This document shows positions 1 to 6,979 of a DNA stretch of 6,979 nt, in pieces; the stretch's first letter is position 1, and every line of letters starts with the position of its first letter. Position numbers and translations under genes: made by a program. A model generated the notes under the pieces. That model searched no databases. It was not told the DNA's origin and saw only the letters and a list, made by a program, of their open reading frames with translations. The stretch spans positions 1-6,979 of the forward strand of contig JAKACU010000094.1 of NCBI GenBank assembly GCA_021821185.1, in the 5' to 3' direction. This DNA is from Bacillota bacterium (lineage in GTDB: Bacteria; Bacillota; Bacilli; Alicyclobacillales; SLC66).

Positions 1-687
1 TTGTTCTTGCTCTTTATGAGTGTAACCATGACTGGCACAATGCTCGCCAATGCAGTTACCGCAGAGAAAAGTTCGCGTGTGATGGAAATTCTCATTTACA
101 GTGTATCCCCGCTGCAGCAGATGTTTGGGAAAATTATTGGCATTGGACTCGTGGGACTCACGCAGATCGTGATCTTTATTGTCATTGCTCTGCTTAATAT
201 AACCATGCCGCAAAATGCTAATTTTCTATTGACACAATTTCATTTGAGTCTCGGTGATGTACCAGCAAGTCTGCTCCTTTACTTCATCTTTTTCTATATC
301 GCGGGGTATTTTTTATATGCCACTTTATTTGCTGCCATCGGGTCTCTTGTCAGTCGAACGGAGGATTTGGGCCAGGCAGTTCTTCCTGTAACATTTTTAC
401 TTTTGGCTGGGTTCTATATTGGAATTTACGGGTTGCAAGCACCAACCTCGCCATTTATAGTCGCCATGTCATTTATCCCATTTTTCACACCGCTCATCAT
501 GTTTTTACGAATAGGGCTGAGCAATCCTGCAGCATGGCAAGTTGTTGTGGCGATTGTCATTTTGCTTCTTTGTGTCTATTTTATAACGTGGCTTTCGGCA
601 AAAATCTACCGCACCGGTGTGTTGATGTATGGTAAACGACCCAGCATCCGTGAACTGAGAAAAGCCTTGCGGTCCATGAAAGTATAG
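1..687 (+). CDS. ABC-2 type transporter permease (NatB/YhaP-like), C-terminal part
   Basis: This is the C-terminal 228 residues of a membrane permease for an ABC exporter; the reading frame is open at the left edge, so the true start lies outside and the TTG at base 1 need not be a start. Hydrophobic segments lie at about residues 1-18, 44-67, 89-117, 125-145, 152-170 and 179-201. The segment EKSSRVMEIL (22-31), followed by SPLQQMFGKIIGI, is the typical loop of NatB/YhaP-type ABC-2 permeases, and the basic tail KIYRTGVLMYGKRPS (201-215) is also usual there. The family exports sodium or other small toxic compounds, but the substrate cannot be read from this part. An ATPase gene is expected upstream. 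The gene ends 20 bases from the convergent stop of yaaC. The family is fairly sure; the substrate is unknown. Confidence 0.85.
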   Translation: MFLLFMSVTMTGTMLANAVTAEKSSRVMEILIYSVSPLQQMFGKIIGIGLVGLTQIVIFIVIALLNITMPQNANFLLTQFHLSLGDVPASLLLYFIFFYIAGYFLYATLFAAIGSLVSRTEDLGQAVLPVTFLLLAGFYIGIYGLQAPTSPFIVAMSFIPFFTPLIMFLRIGLSNPAAWQVVVAIVILLLCVYFITWLSAKIYRTGVLMYGKRPSIRELRKALRSMKV

Positions 688-693
688 GACCGC
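669..693. terminator. Possible hairpin terminator between convergent permease and yaaC genes
   Basis: GCGGTCC (669-675) and GGACCGC (687-693) form a perfect 7-bp GC-rich stem with an 11-base loop. The stem overlaps the permease stop codon and lies just past the yaaC stop. In the yaaC direction the stem is followed by AAGGCTTTTCTC, a weak T-rich tail; in the permease direction there is no T tract. It may end yaaC transcription, but the evidence is structural only. Confidence 0.3.
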
Positions 694-707
694 TGCGTCA
701 CATGGCA

Positions 708-1811
708 CTACTCTGTCTGTTCAATGGCACTTAGCAGTCGTGCGAGAAGCGGTGGCATCAGATCAAGAATGTCGTTGCACAGGATTTCAATCAGCATGTG
801 TTCAAGGCTCATGGGGTCGTTGATCAGAGAAACCCATTCTAAGGGTTCATAGCGCTGCAACATGCTTAATTGAAAGATCAACGCAAAGTATACTAAGGGT
901 TCCGGAAAGGTGAATGTACTGAGCAAAGTTGGTGAAAGCGGCGGAACACATAATGTCCACGAAGAATCGTAGCGTGTTTCGTTTTGTGAATCGATCGGTT
1001 TATCCGAGTACTCACCCCGTGATGATCCCGTAAAAGGACGGGGGATGCAAGACCATGCATGAGTAGGGGAGGATGCCTGCAAATAGTGTGTCAGGTGGCC
1101 CTCCAACGTATTTCTTTCTAGTCCGGTGTTGTTTGCCCAATCGTCAATAGTCCGGGAGAGCCCTGTAACGGTATAGCCGCGTTCGGAGACAGACGCGTCA
1201 TGTTTTGCCGAAGGTATAAAAAATGAGACAGTTGCGCAACGTGTCGTTTTGTTGAGGATTTGCAGCAGTTCGGATACATCCGGAATGCAGCGCCACAGTT
1301 CTATAACGGGGAGTGAAACGTGTGCCAGATGATCCGCTGCGTTTTCGCCATAGACTGTTAAACCGGTGATCGGCCAGTGGTTAGAAAGGCGTTGCAATGA
1401 CACATACCAATCCAAAAAAACGCCGTTTTTTTGAATAAAGATACGATCCTTAAAATAATCATAGCTTCCCGTCTTTCGCCGGATGGACAATCCGTGTTTG
1501 TGGGATTCCAGGGTATCACCATAATATGGGTTGGCGATGATCGCAGCTGCCTTGGCGAGGTGCAGTATGCCGTAGTAAAGGAGGATGGGCTGGGCGGAAA
1601 CGTCTACTGCCCGGGCGGCACGAAAATACGTCCTCATTTGCACCATCGTTGACGACATAGCAAAGGCAGCTTCGATAATCCTCACTTTAGGCGGCATAAA
1701 GCCAGTACGTTTGTATGCTGATGCCAAAATAATCCCGGCATAAGACGGGGATTCCACTCGTCGTATCATTTGCCAAGGTGTTGTGCTGTGTAAGATAATC
1801 TGGTTCACCAT
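708..1811 (-). CDS. yaaC: YaaC family protein
   Basis: This is a homologue of Bacillus YaaC, a protein of unknown function normally found divergent to guaB, as here. The product is 367 residues from the chosen ATG at 1811, somewhat longer than the roughly 315 residues of B. subtilis YaaC. Family features are visible: an N-terminal helix-rich part with PILLYYGILHLAKA, then SHKHGLSIRRK, a FIQKNGVFLDW stretch, and a C-terminal part containing YFALIFQLSMLQRYEPLEW. No signal peptide or membrane segment is evident. The frame stays open to an ATG at 1871, but that start has no ribosome binding site and would run into the guaB promoter. The 1811 ATG is preceded by TGAGGA four bases away, so it is preferred. 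The frame contains paired A7 and T7 runs (1414-1432). Family assignment is good; the biochemical role is unknown. Confidence 0.85.
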   Translation of the reverse strand: MVNQIILHSTTPWQMIRRVESPSYAGIILASAYKRTGFMPPKVRIIEAAFAMSSTMVQMRTYFRAARAVDVSAQPILLYYGILHLAKAAAIIANPYYGDTLESHKHGLSIRRKTGSYDYFKDRIFIQKNGVFLDWYVSLQRLSNHWPITGLTVYGENAADHLAHVSLPVIELWRCIPDVSELLQILNKTTRCATVSFFIPSAKHDASVSERGYTVTGLSRTIDDWANNTGLERNTLEGHLTHYLQASSPTHAWSCIPRPFTGSSRGEYSDKPIDSQNETRYDSSWTLCVPPLSPTLLSTFTFPEPLVYFALIFQLSMLQRYEPLEWVSLINDPMSLEHMLIEILCNDILDLMPPLLARLLSAIEQTE

Positions 1812-1815
1812 AATG

Positions 1816-1821
1816 TCCTCA
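1816..1821 (-). promoter_or_regulatory. Ribosome binding site deciding the yaaC start
   Basis: On the minus strand TGAGGA lies four bases before the ATG at 1811. The upstream in-frame ATG at 1871 is preceded by CCTCGTTGTGGC, with no purine-rich site. This supports the shorter yaaC product. Confidence 0.5.
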
Positions 1822-1864
1822 CAAAAACGTTTGGGCAAATCCCTGTGGAGTAACGAAATGACAG

Positions 1865-1893
1865 TTGACATGCCACAACGAGGTGGATAGACT
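1865..1893 (+). promoter_or_regulatory. Candidate sigma-A promoter of guaB
   Basis: A perfect -35 hexamer TTGACA (1865-1870) is followed after exactly 17 bases by TAGACT (1888-1893), which matches 4 of 6 bases of the -10 consensus TATAAT. The predicted start near base 1900 would give a leader of about 48 bases, too short for a purine riboswitch. I do not see a clear PurR box in the gap between yaaC and guaB. The site lies upstream of the preferred yaaC start. Confidence 0.6.
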
Positions 1894-1902
1894 TACACAT
1901 AA

Positions 1903-3411
<1,509 letters not shown>

Positions 3412-3428
3412 CGAAATGAGGTTATAGC

Positions 3429-4148
3429 ATGCAGATCTGGGCACATCGCGGTGCTAGTGCAGTTGCACCAGAGAATACGATGGCAGCCTTTGAAGCTGCC
3501 TTGCATATGGGTGCGGATGCCATTGAACTCGATGTGCATAGGTCGGCAGACGGTGTCCTTGTGGTGATTCATGATGAAACTGTCTCACGCACGACGCAAG
3601 GGCGCGGTTCCGTTGAAACCGCGCCTTTTGCGTGGCTGCAAACGCTCGATGCCGGCTACAAGTTTGGCCGGCAATATCTTGGACAAAAAATCCCCAAACT
3701 CGCTGAAGTCCTTGAGTTCATCAAGGGAACCAACCTGCTCGTCAATATTGAACTAAAGACAAACAAGGTGCCGTACCCGGGTATTGAAGAGCAGGTTGTA
3801 AAGCTGGTGGAAGATCTGCAATTGCAAGACAGAATTGTGTTTTCATCATTTAATTACCGCAGCTTAGAGCATGTGCAAAGCTTGAACAAAGGGCTGTCAA
3901 CTGCTATGTTATGTTCAGAATTCAGACCGGTTGTGCCACAGGAAGTCAAGCGGTTCGGGGCAACGGCCGTGCACCCTGCCGTTTCTCTTATCAGTCCGCA
4001 ATACATGCAGCAAGCCTTGCAGCTAGGTGTTGCTGTGCGCCCCTACACGGTGGATGATCCGGCAGTGATAAGGCGCATACAGGCAGCCGGGGTTGACGCG
4101 GTGATCACGAACCATCCAGGCGTTGCAAAAAACGCCCTGTCCTCATAA
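3429..4148 (+). CDS. ugpQ: Cytoplasmic glycerophosphodiester phosphodiesterase (GDPD family)
   Basis: The enzyme hydrolyses glycerophosphodiesters from phospholipid breakdown to glycerol 3-phosphate and an alcohol. The 239-residue product is typical of short UgpQ-type enzymes, and the lack of a signal peptide suggests a cytoplasmic location. It begins with the diagnostic AHRGASAVAPENT: His6-Arg7, with Glu33 and Asp35 in IELDVH, His48 in VVIHDE and Glu108 in NIELKT forming the expected metal and catalytic set. The C-terminal VRPYTVDDP and GVDAVITNHPG complete the TIM barrel. The ATG follows GAGG by seven bases and guaB by 17 bases, suggesting guaB readthrough supplies its mRNA. A strong hairpin with a short T tract sits inside the coding region at 3598-3629. 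B. subtilis has dacA at this place. The symbol is by family analogy; substrate preference is unknown. Confidence 0.92.
   Translation: MQIWAHRGASAVAPENTMAAFEAALHMGADAIELDVHRSADGVLVVIHDETVSRTTQGRGSVETAPFAWLQTLDAGYKFGRQYLGQKIPKLAEVLEFIKGTNLLVNIELKTNKVPYPGIEEQVVKLVEDLQLQDRIVFSSFNYRSLEHVQSLNKGLSTAMLCSEFRPVVPQEVKRFGATAVHPAVSLISPQYMQQALQLGVAVRPYTVDDPAVIRRIQAAGVDAVITNHPGVAKNALSS
3598..3629 (+). other. Terminator-like hairpin inside the GDPD gene
   Basis: GGCGCGGTT (3601-3609) pairs perfectly with AACCGCGCC (3617-3625) around a 7-base loop. The preceding AAG can add one G-U and two A-U pairs with the following TTT, and the run TTTT (3626-3629) follows the stem. This is the geometry of a short intrinsic terminator, about 170 bases into the coding region. 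It may be only a codon coincidence; no termination is shown. Confidence 0.4.
4117..4139 (+). other. Small hairpin at the end of the GDPD gene
   Basis: GGCGTT (4119-4124) pairs with AACGCC (4131-4136) around a 6-base loop, and CA/TG can extend it past a bulged C. It lies just before the stop codon at 4146-4148. No T tract follows, so it is a poor intrinsic terminator. It could weakly separate the guaB unit from the next promoter. Confidence 0.2.
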
Positions 4149-4163
4149 GCCCAGTATGTTCTA

Positions 4164-4172
4164 TGTTATAAT
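4164..4172 (+). promoter_or_regulatory. Extended -10 promoter ahead of the small membrane protein gene and pdxST
   Basis: TGTTATAAT is a perfect extended -10 element (TG, one base, TATAAT), 15 bases after the GDPD stop. No good -35 hexamer is seen 16-18 bases upstream, which is common for extended -10 promoters. Transcription starting near 4179 would give a leader of about 18 bases to the GTG at 4197. The promoter would serve the small gene, pdxS and pdxT. Confidence 0.6.
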
Positions 4173-4196
4173 CGGAGATAGAGGGGTGGGAGCTGT

Positions 4197-4322
4197 GTGT
4201 ACTCCGTAAACATATGGTTGATGCTGCCCAGTATTATTTTGGTCCTGATCCTGATACCCGGGGGCTTTTTCATGTTTCGCAGTTTCTTGCGCAAGATGAA
4301 AAACGAGGACAATCAACAATAG
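4197..4322 (+). CDS. Small single-pass membrane protein, 41 residues, function unknown
   Basis: I do not recognise this protein. The GTG at 4197 opens a 41-codon frame ending in TAG at 4322. The upstream frame is closed by TAG at 4179-4181. The start is preceded by GGGGTGGGAG (4183-4192), which can pair with the 16S tail at suitable spacing. Residues about 6-27 (IWLMLPSIIL to GGFFMF) are strongly hydrophobic and form one likely transmembrane helix. The polar, basic tail RSFLRKMKNEDNQQ suggests a cytoplasmic C-terminus. There is no cysteine lipobox. The gene starts about 18 bases after a good extended -10 promoter and ends 41 bases before pdxS, so it would head the pdxST transcript. Support comes from the promoter, ribosome binding site and composition together; a chance frame cannot be excluded. 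Confidence 0.6.
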   Translation: MYSVNIWLMLPSIILVLILIPGGFFMFRSFLRKMKNEDNQQ

Positions 4323-4363
4323 ATCGACTCATAAACATGGATATGATTGGGAGGCCATAAGAT

Positions 4364-5248
4364 ATGTCCGTTGTTGGAACTGATCGTGTAAAACGCGGTA
4401 TGGCACAAATGCAAAAAAACGGCGTCATCATGGACGTCATTAATGCTGAGCAAGCGAAGATTGCAGAAGCGGCCGGCGCCGTTGCTGTCATGGCTTTGGA
4501 GCGTGTACCGTCTGATATTCGTGCGGCCGGCGGCGTGGCCCGTATGGCGGATCCTACGATTATCGAAGATGTGATGAAGTCCGTGACGATTCCCGTCATG
4601 GCTAAGTGCCGCATCGGGCATGTCGTGGAAGCCCGCATTCTGGAAGCTCTCGGGGTCGACTACATTGATGAAAGTGAAGTTTTGACACCGGCTGACGATA
4701 AGTTTCATGTCAATAAGCGCGATTTCACCATTCCCTTTGTTTGCGGCTCACGCGACCTTGGTGAGGCACTTCGCCGGATCGCTGAGGGCGCAGCGATGAT
4801 TCGCACCAAAGGCGAACCCGGCACGGGCAATATCGTGGAAGCCGTCAAACACATTCGCATGGTACAAGCGCAAATTCGCAAAGTCGCCGCGATGTCTGAA
4901 GAGGAGCTCGTTGCAGAAGCGAAAAACATCGGAGCGCCTTTTGAACTCTTGTTTGAAGTGCATAAAACAGGCGCACTCCCTGTCGTCAACTTCGCAGCAG
5001 GCGGTGTGGCAACACCTGCTGATGCAGCGCTCATGATGGAACTTGGCTCTGACGGCGTGTTTGTGGGTTCGGGGATTTTCAAATCGGAAAGCCCTGAGAA
5101 ATTTGCCCGCGCCATCGTGGAAGCCACGATGAATTACAAGGATTATGACCTGCTCGCCAAACTCTCAAAAAACCTCGGCACACCGATGAAAGGTATTGAA
5201 CTATCTACGTTATCGGACAATGAGCGCATGGCCGAGCGTGGCTGGTGA
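4364..5248 (+). CDS. pdxS: Pyridoxal 5'-phosphate synthase lyase subunit PdxS
   Basis: PdxS condenses ribose 5-phosphate, glyceraldehyde 3-phosphate and ammonia into PLP (the DXP-independent vitamin B6 pathway). It forms a cytoplasmic dodecamer that receives ammonia from PdxT. The 294 residues match the family length. Key residues are present at the Bacillus positions: Asp24 in GVIMDV, Lys81 in VMAKCRIGH and Lys149 in [12 protein letters not shown], the two lysines that carry the covalent intermediates. The phosphate-binding [16 protein letters not shown] and GVFVGSGIF segments are intact. The ATG follows GGGAGG (4349-4354) by nine bases. Its stop codon overlaps the GTG of pdxT, so equal expression by coupling is likely. 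Identity is secure. Confidence 0.98.
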   Translation: MSVVGTDRVKRGMAQMQKNGVIMDVINAEQAKIAEAAGAVAVMALERVPSDIRAAGGVARMADPTIIEDVMKSVTIPVMAKCRIGHVVEARILEALGVDYIDESEVLTPADDKFHVNKRDFTIPFVCGSRDLGEALRRIAEGAAMIRTKGEPGTGNIVEAVKHIRMVQAQIRKVAAMSEEELVAEAKNIGAPFELLFEVHKTGALPVVNFAAGGVATPADAALMMELGSDGVFVGSGIFKSESPEKFARAIVEATMNYKDYDLLAKLSKNLGTPMKGIELSTLSDNERMAERGW

Positions 5249-5250
5249 TC
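5244..5250 (+). promoter_or_regulatory. Shine-Dalgarno GGTGATC at the pdxS stop, relevant to the pdxT start
   Basis: GGTGATC is fully complementary to the GATCACC portion of the usual 16S rRNA 3' end. It lies three bases before TTG 5254 and contains both the pdxS TGA stop and the GTG at 5245. It favours TTG 5254 as the working pdxT start, whereas the GTG has only a weak GAG upstream. Confidence 0.45.
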
Positions 5251-5826
5251 GTTTTGAAGACCATTGGCATATTGGATGTGCAAGGTGCCGTTAAAGAGCA
5301 TGCGCTAAGCGTGGAGGCTTGCGGCGCCAAAACTGTTCTTGTCAAGCATAAAGACGAACTTGCGGCCGTGGATGCGCTTGTGCTGCCTGGCGGTGAGAGT
5401 ACGACGATCGGTAAATTGATTCGTGCGTACGGACTTTATGAACCGCTGCAAAACCGTATCGCTTCGGGAATGCCGGTCTTTGGCACCTGCGCAGGCATGA
5501 TAATGCTTGCTAAGCGCATCAGTGAGCAGGATGATGCGCATCTGGGCACGATGGATATCACCGTCAATCGTAACAGCTTTGGTCGGCAGCGCGAATCTTT
5601 TGAAGCGGATTTGGCCATCGAGGGATTGTCTGGCGGACTGTTTCCTGCAGTGTTCATTCGGGCGCCGCAGGTGCAAGACGCGGGACAAGGTGTATCGGTG
5701 CTCGCCACGTACCAGGACAGGATTGTTGCCGTACGCGAGGGCAATATGCTGGCTACCTCGTTTCACCCGGAATTGACCGATGATTTTCGCTTGCATCAGT
5801 ATTTTATCGACATGATTAACAAGTAA
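5245..5826 (+). CDS. pdxT: Pyridoxal 5'-phosphate synthase glutaminase subunit PdxT
   Basis: PdxT is the class I glutaminase that hydrolyses glutamine and channels ammonia to PdxS. In the 193-residue reading, the nucleophile Cys82 lies in FGTCAGM, and His174 and Glu176 in SFHPELT complete the triad. LPGGEST (47-53) and the family signature [15 protein letters not shown] (109-123) are intact. The coordinates take the outer GTG, which overlaps the pdxS stop by four bases. TTG 5254 is a serious alternative: it has the GGTGATC site three bases upstream and gives MKTIG, aligned with the usual MLTIG/MKIG start, with the cysteine at 79 as in B. subtilis. Position 11 is Asp (ILDVQGAV) where B. subtilis has Gly (VLGLQGAV). 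It forms an operon with pdxS and is followed by a hairpin. Identity is secure; only the start is uncertain. Confidence 0.96.
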   Translation: MIVLKTIGILDVQGAVKEHALSVEACGAKTVLVKHKDELAAVDALVLPGGESTTIGKLIRAYGLYEPLQNRIASGMPVFGTCAGMIMLAKRISEQDDAHLGTMDITVNRNSFGRQRESFEADLAIEGLSGGLFPAVFIRAPQVQDAGQGVSVLATYQDRIVAVREGNMLATSFHPELTDDFRLHQYFIDMINK

Positions 5827-5833
5827 ACGAAGT

Positions 5834-5872
5834 CTCAAAGAGAGGTCTCGCTTTTGCAGCCCTCTCTTTGAG
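5834..5872 (+). terminator. 12-bp hairpin after pdxT, probable end of the pdxST transcript
   Basis: CTCAAAGAGAGG (5834-5845) and CCTCTCTTTGAG (5861-5872) form a perfect 12-bp stem with a 15-base loop, starting seven bases after the pdxT stop. AG/CT can add two pairs beyond a bulged T. No T tract follows (AGCTACAGTG), so it may be a weak terminator or a 3'-end stabilising hairpin rather than a classic intrinsic terminator. Confidence 0.5.
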
Positions 5873-5878
5873 CTACAG

Positions 5879-5906
5879 TGTACATAGACCCTATATCGGC
5901 TACAAT
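5879..5906 (+). promoter_or_regulatory. Candidate serS promoter
   Basis: TACAAT (5901-5906, 5 of 6 matches to the -10 consensus) is preceded after 16 bases by TGTACA (5879-5884, 4 of 6 matches to TTGACA). The start would be near 5913, giving a leader of roughly 35 bases. This is too short for a T-box leader, and no T-box motif is seen. Confidence 0.45.
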
Positions 5907-5946
5907 GAAAACATGGTTGCTTGAAGGTACGATGAGGAGCGACGAT

Positions 5947-6979
5947 ATGCTAGATGCGAAACTCTTGCGACAAAACCCTGATGCTATGCGGCACGCCCTT
6001 GCCAGTCGTCATGAGTCAGAGGAAACAATCGCTATGTTTGAACGGTTTTTGGTGCTCGATCGCACATGGCGTGAATTAACTGCACAATCCGAAGCGTTAA
6101 AAGCGGAGCGTAATGCCGTATCACAAAAGGTAGCTGAATTAAAACGCAGCGGTCAGGACGCGACAGAGCATATTGAGCGTATGCGTGTGGTCGGCGATGA
6201 GATCAAAACCAAAGACGACCTTTTGCGCGAGACGGAAGCGGATATCTCCTACATACTATTGCGTTTGCCAAACCTTCCACATGAAAGCGTCCCGCATGGA
6301 GCGAGTGAGGACGAGAATGTTGAAGTGCGCAGATACGGAACGATTCCTTCTTTTTCTTTTGCGCCAAAGCCGCACTGGGAGATCGGGGATCAACTGGGTC
6401 TGCTTGATTTTGAGCGTGCGGCCAAAGTGACAGGGTCACGGTTTGCGTTTATGAAAGGTCTTGGCGCTAAGCTGGAGCGCGCCTTGTTAAATTTCATGGC
6501 AGACACACAAACAGATGCCGGATATATGGAGGTTTGGCCTCCTTATCTGGTCAATCAGGCAAGTATGCTTGGCACCGGCAATTTACCGAAATTTGAAGAA
6601 GACGTATTTAAGATAGCCGATACGGATTACTATCTTATCCCAACCGCTGAGGTGCCTGTCACCAACTTGCATCGCGACGAGATTTTGTCCGCTGAGCAAA
6701 TGCCGGTTAAATATGCGGGATTCAGTTCCTGTTTTCGATCGGAAGCCGGGGCGTCCGGGCGCGACACGCGCGGATTGATCCGCTTGCATCAATTTAACAA
6801 GGTGGAGCTAGTCCAATTTGTGATGCCGGAGTTGTCTTACCAGGCGCTTGATGAGATTGTGGCTGATGCGGAACGCATTTTGCAGCTGCTTGAACTGCCG
6901 TATCGTGTCATCGAAATTTGCACTGGCGATCTGGGCTTTAAAGAAACGAAAAAATACGATCTGGAAGTGTGGATTCCAT
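5947..6979 (+). CDS. serS: Seryl-tRNA synthetase, 3' end cut by the window
   Basis: SerS charges tRNA-Ser with serine in the cytoplasm. The frame runs from ATG 5947 without a stop to the window edge, giving 344 of the usual ~425 residues. The ATG follows GAGGAG (5934-5939) by seven bases. Residues about 28-105 form the polar, helix-rich N-terminal coiled-coil arm that contacts the tRNA. The class II catalytic core follows: motif 1 around [21 protein letters not shown], the serine-binding Thr233-Ala234-Glu235 in PTAEVP, and motif 2 with Arg264 and Glu266 in CFRSEAG, followed by [19 protein letters not shown]. Motif 3 lies beyond the edge. Unlike B. subtilis serS, there is no T-box leader upstream. 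Identity is secure. Confidence 0.97.
   Translation, partial: MLDAKLLRQNPDAMRHALASRHESEETIAMFERFLVLDRTWRELTAQSEALKAERNAVSQKVAELKRSGQDATEHIERMRVVGDEIKTKDDLLRETEADISYILLRLPNLPHESVPHGASEDENVEVRRYGTIPSFSFAPKPHWEIGDQLGLLDFERAAKVTGSRFAFMKGLGAKLERALLNFMADTQTDAGYMEVWPPYLVNQASMLGTGNLPKFEEDVFKIADTDYYLIPTAEVPVTNLHRDEILSAEQMPVKYAGFSSCFRSEAGASGRDTRGLIRLHQFNKVELVQFVMPELSYQALDEIVADAERILQLLELPYRVIEICTGDLGFKETKKYDLEVWIP

Noticed and set aside
1431..1652. 73-codon plus-strand frame inside yaaC
   Set aside because: It is antisense to the better supported yaaC frame and has no ribosome site or recognisable product.
4705..5127. 140-codon minus-strand frame inside pdxS
   Set aside because: It is antisense to a highly conserved gene, is rich in Ser, Ala and Pro as shadow frames often are, and has no start signal.
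5305..5838. 177-codon open frame on the minus strand across pdxT
   Set aside because: It is fully antisense to an intact pdxT with all catalytic residues, has no family-like sequence and looks like a codon-bias shadow.

Overview
The window looks like chromosomal core DNA of a Bacillota bacterium of the Bacillales/Alicyclobacillales type. The gene order yaaC (reverse), guaB, then pdxS, pdxT and serS is the familiar one near the Bacillus origin region. The proteins are clearly of Firmicute type, and the ribosome binding sites are strong and purine-rich. Base composition looks close to half G+C, so it is not a low-GC Bacillus. No mobile element, CRISPR array, tRNA or rRNA is visible.

Layout: (1) 1-687, the C-terminal part of an ABC-2 type (NatB/YhaP-like) transporter permease, entering from the left edge. 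(2) 708-1811, yaaC on the minus strand, converging on the permease. (3) 1948-3411, guaB (IMP dehydrogenase), divergent from yaaC, with a recognisable sigma-A-type promoter. (4) 3429-4148, a cytoplasmic glycerophosphodiester phosphodiesterase 17 bases after guaB, carrying a terminator-like hairpin inside its coding region. (5) 4197-4322, a 41-residue single-pass membrane protein gene behind an extended -10 promoter. (6) 4364-5248 and 5245-5826, pdxS and pdxT, the two subunits of PLP synthase, translationally overlapping. (7) a 12-bp hairpin and a separate candidate promoter, then serS (seryl-tRNA synthetase) from 5947, cut by the right edge.

Functionally, the right-hand part joins GMP synthesis (guaB), phospholipid head-group recycling (GDPD), vitamin B6 synthesis (pdxST) and serine charging (serS). 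The main difference from the Bacillus subtilis order is that dacA (a D-Ala-D-Ala carboxypeptidase) is absent between guaB and pdxS. Its place is taken by the GDPD gene and the small membrane protein gene. I found no convincing new multi-gene system. The most interesting points are the small membrane protein with its own promoter, the hairpin inside the GDPD gene, and several start-site questions.
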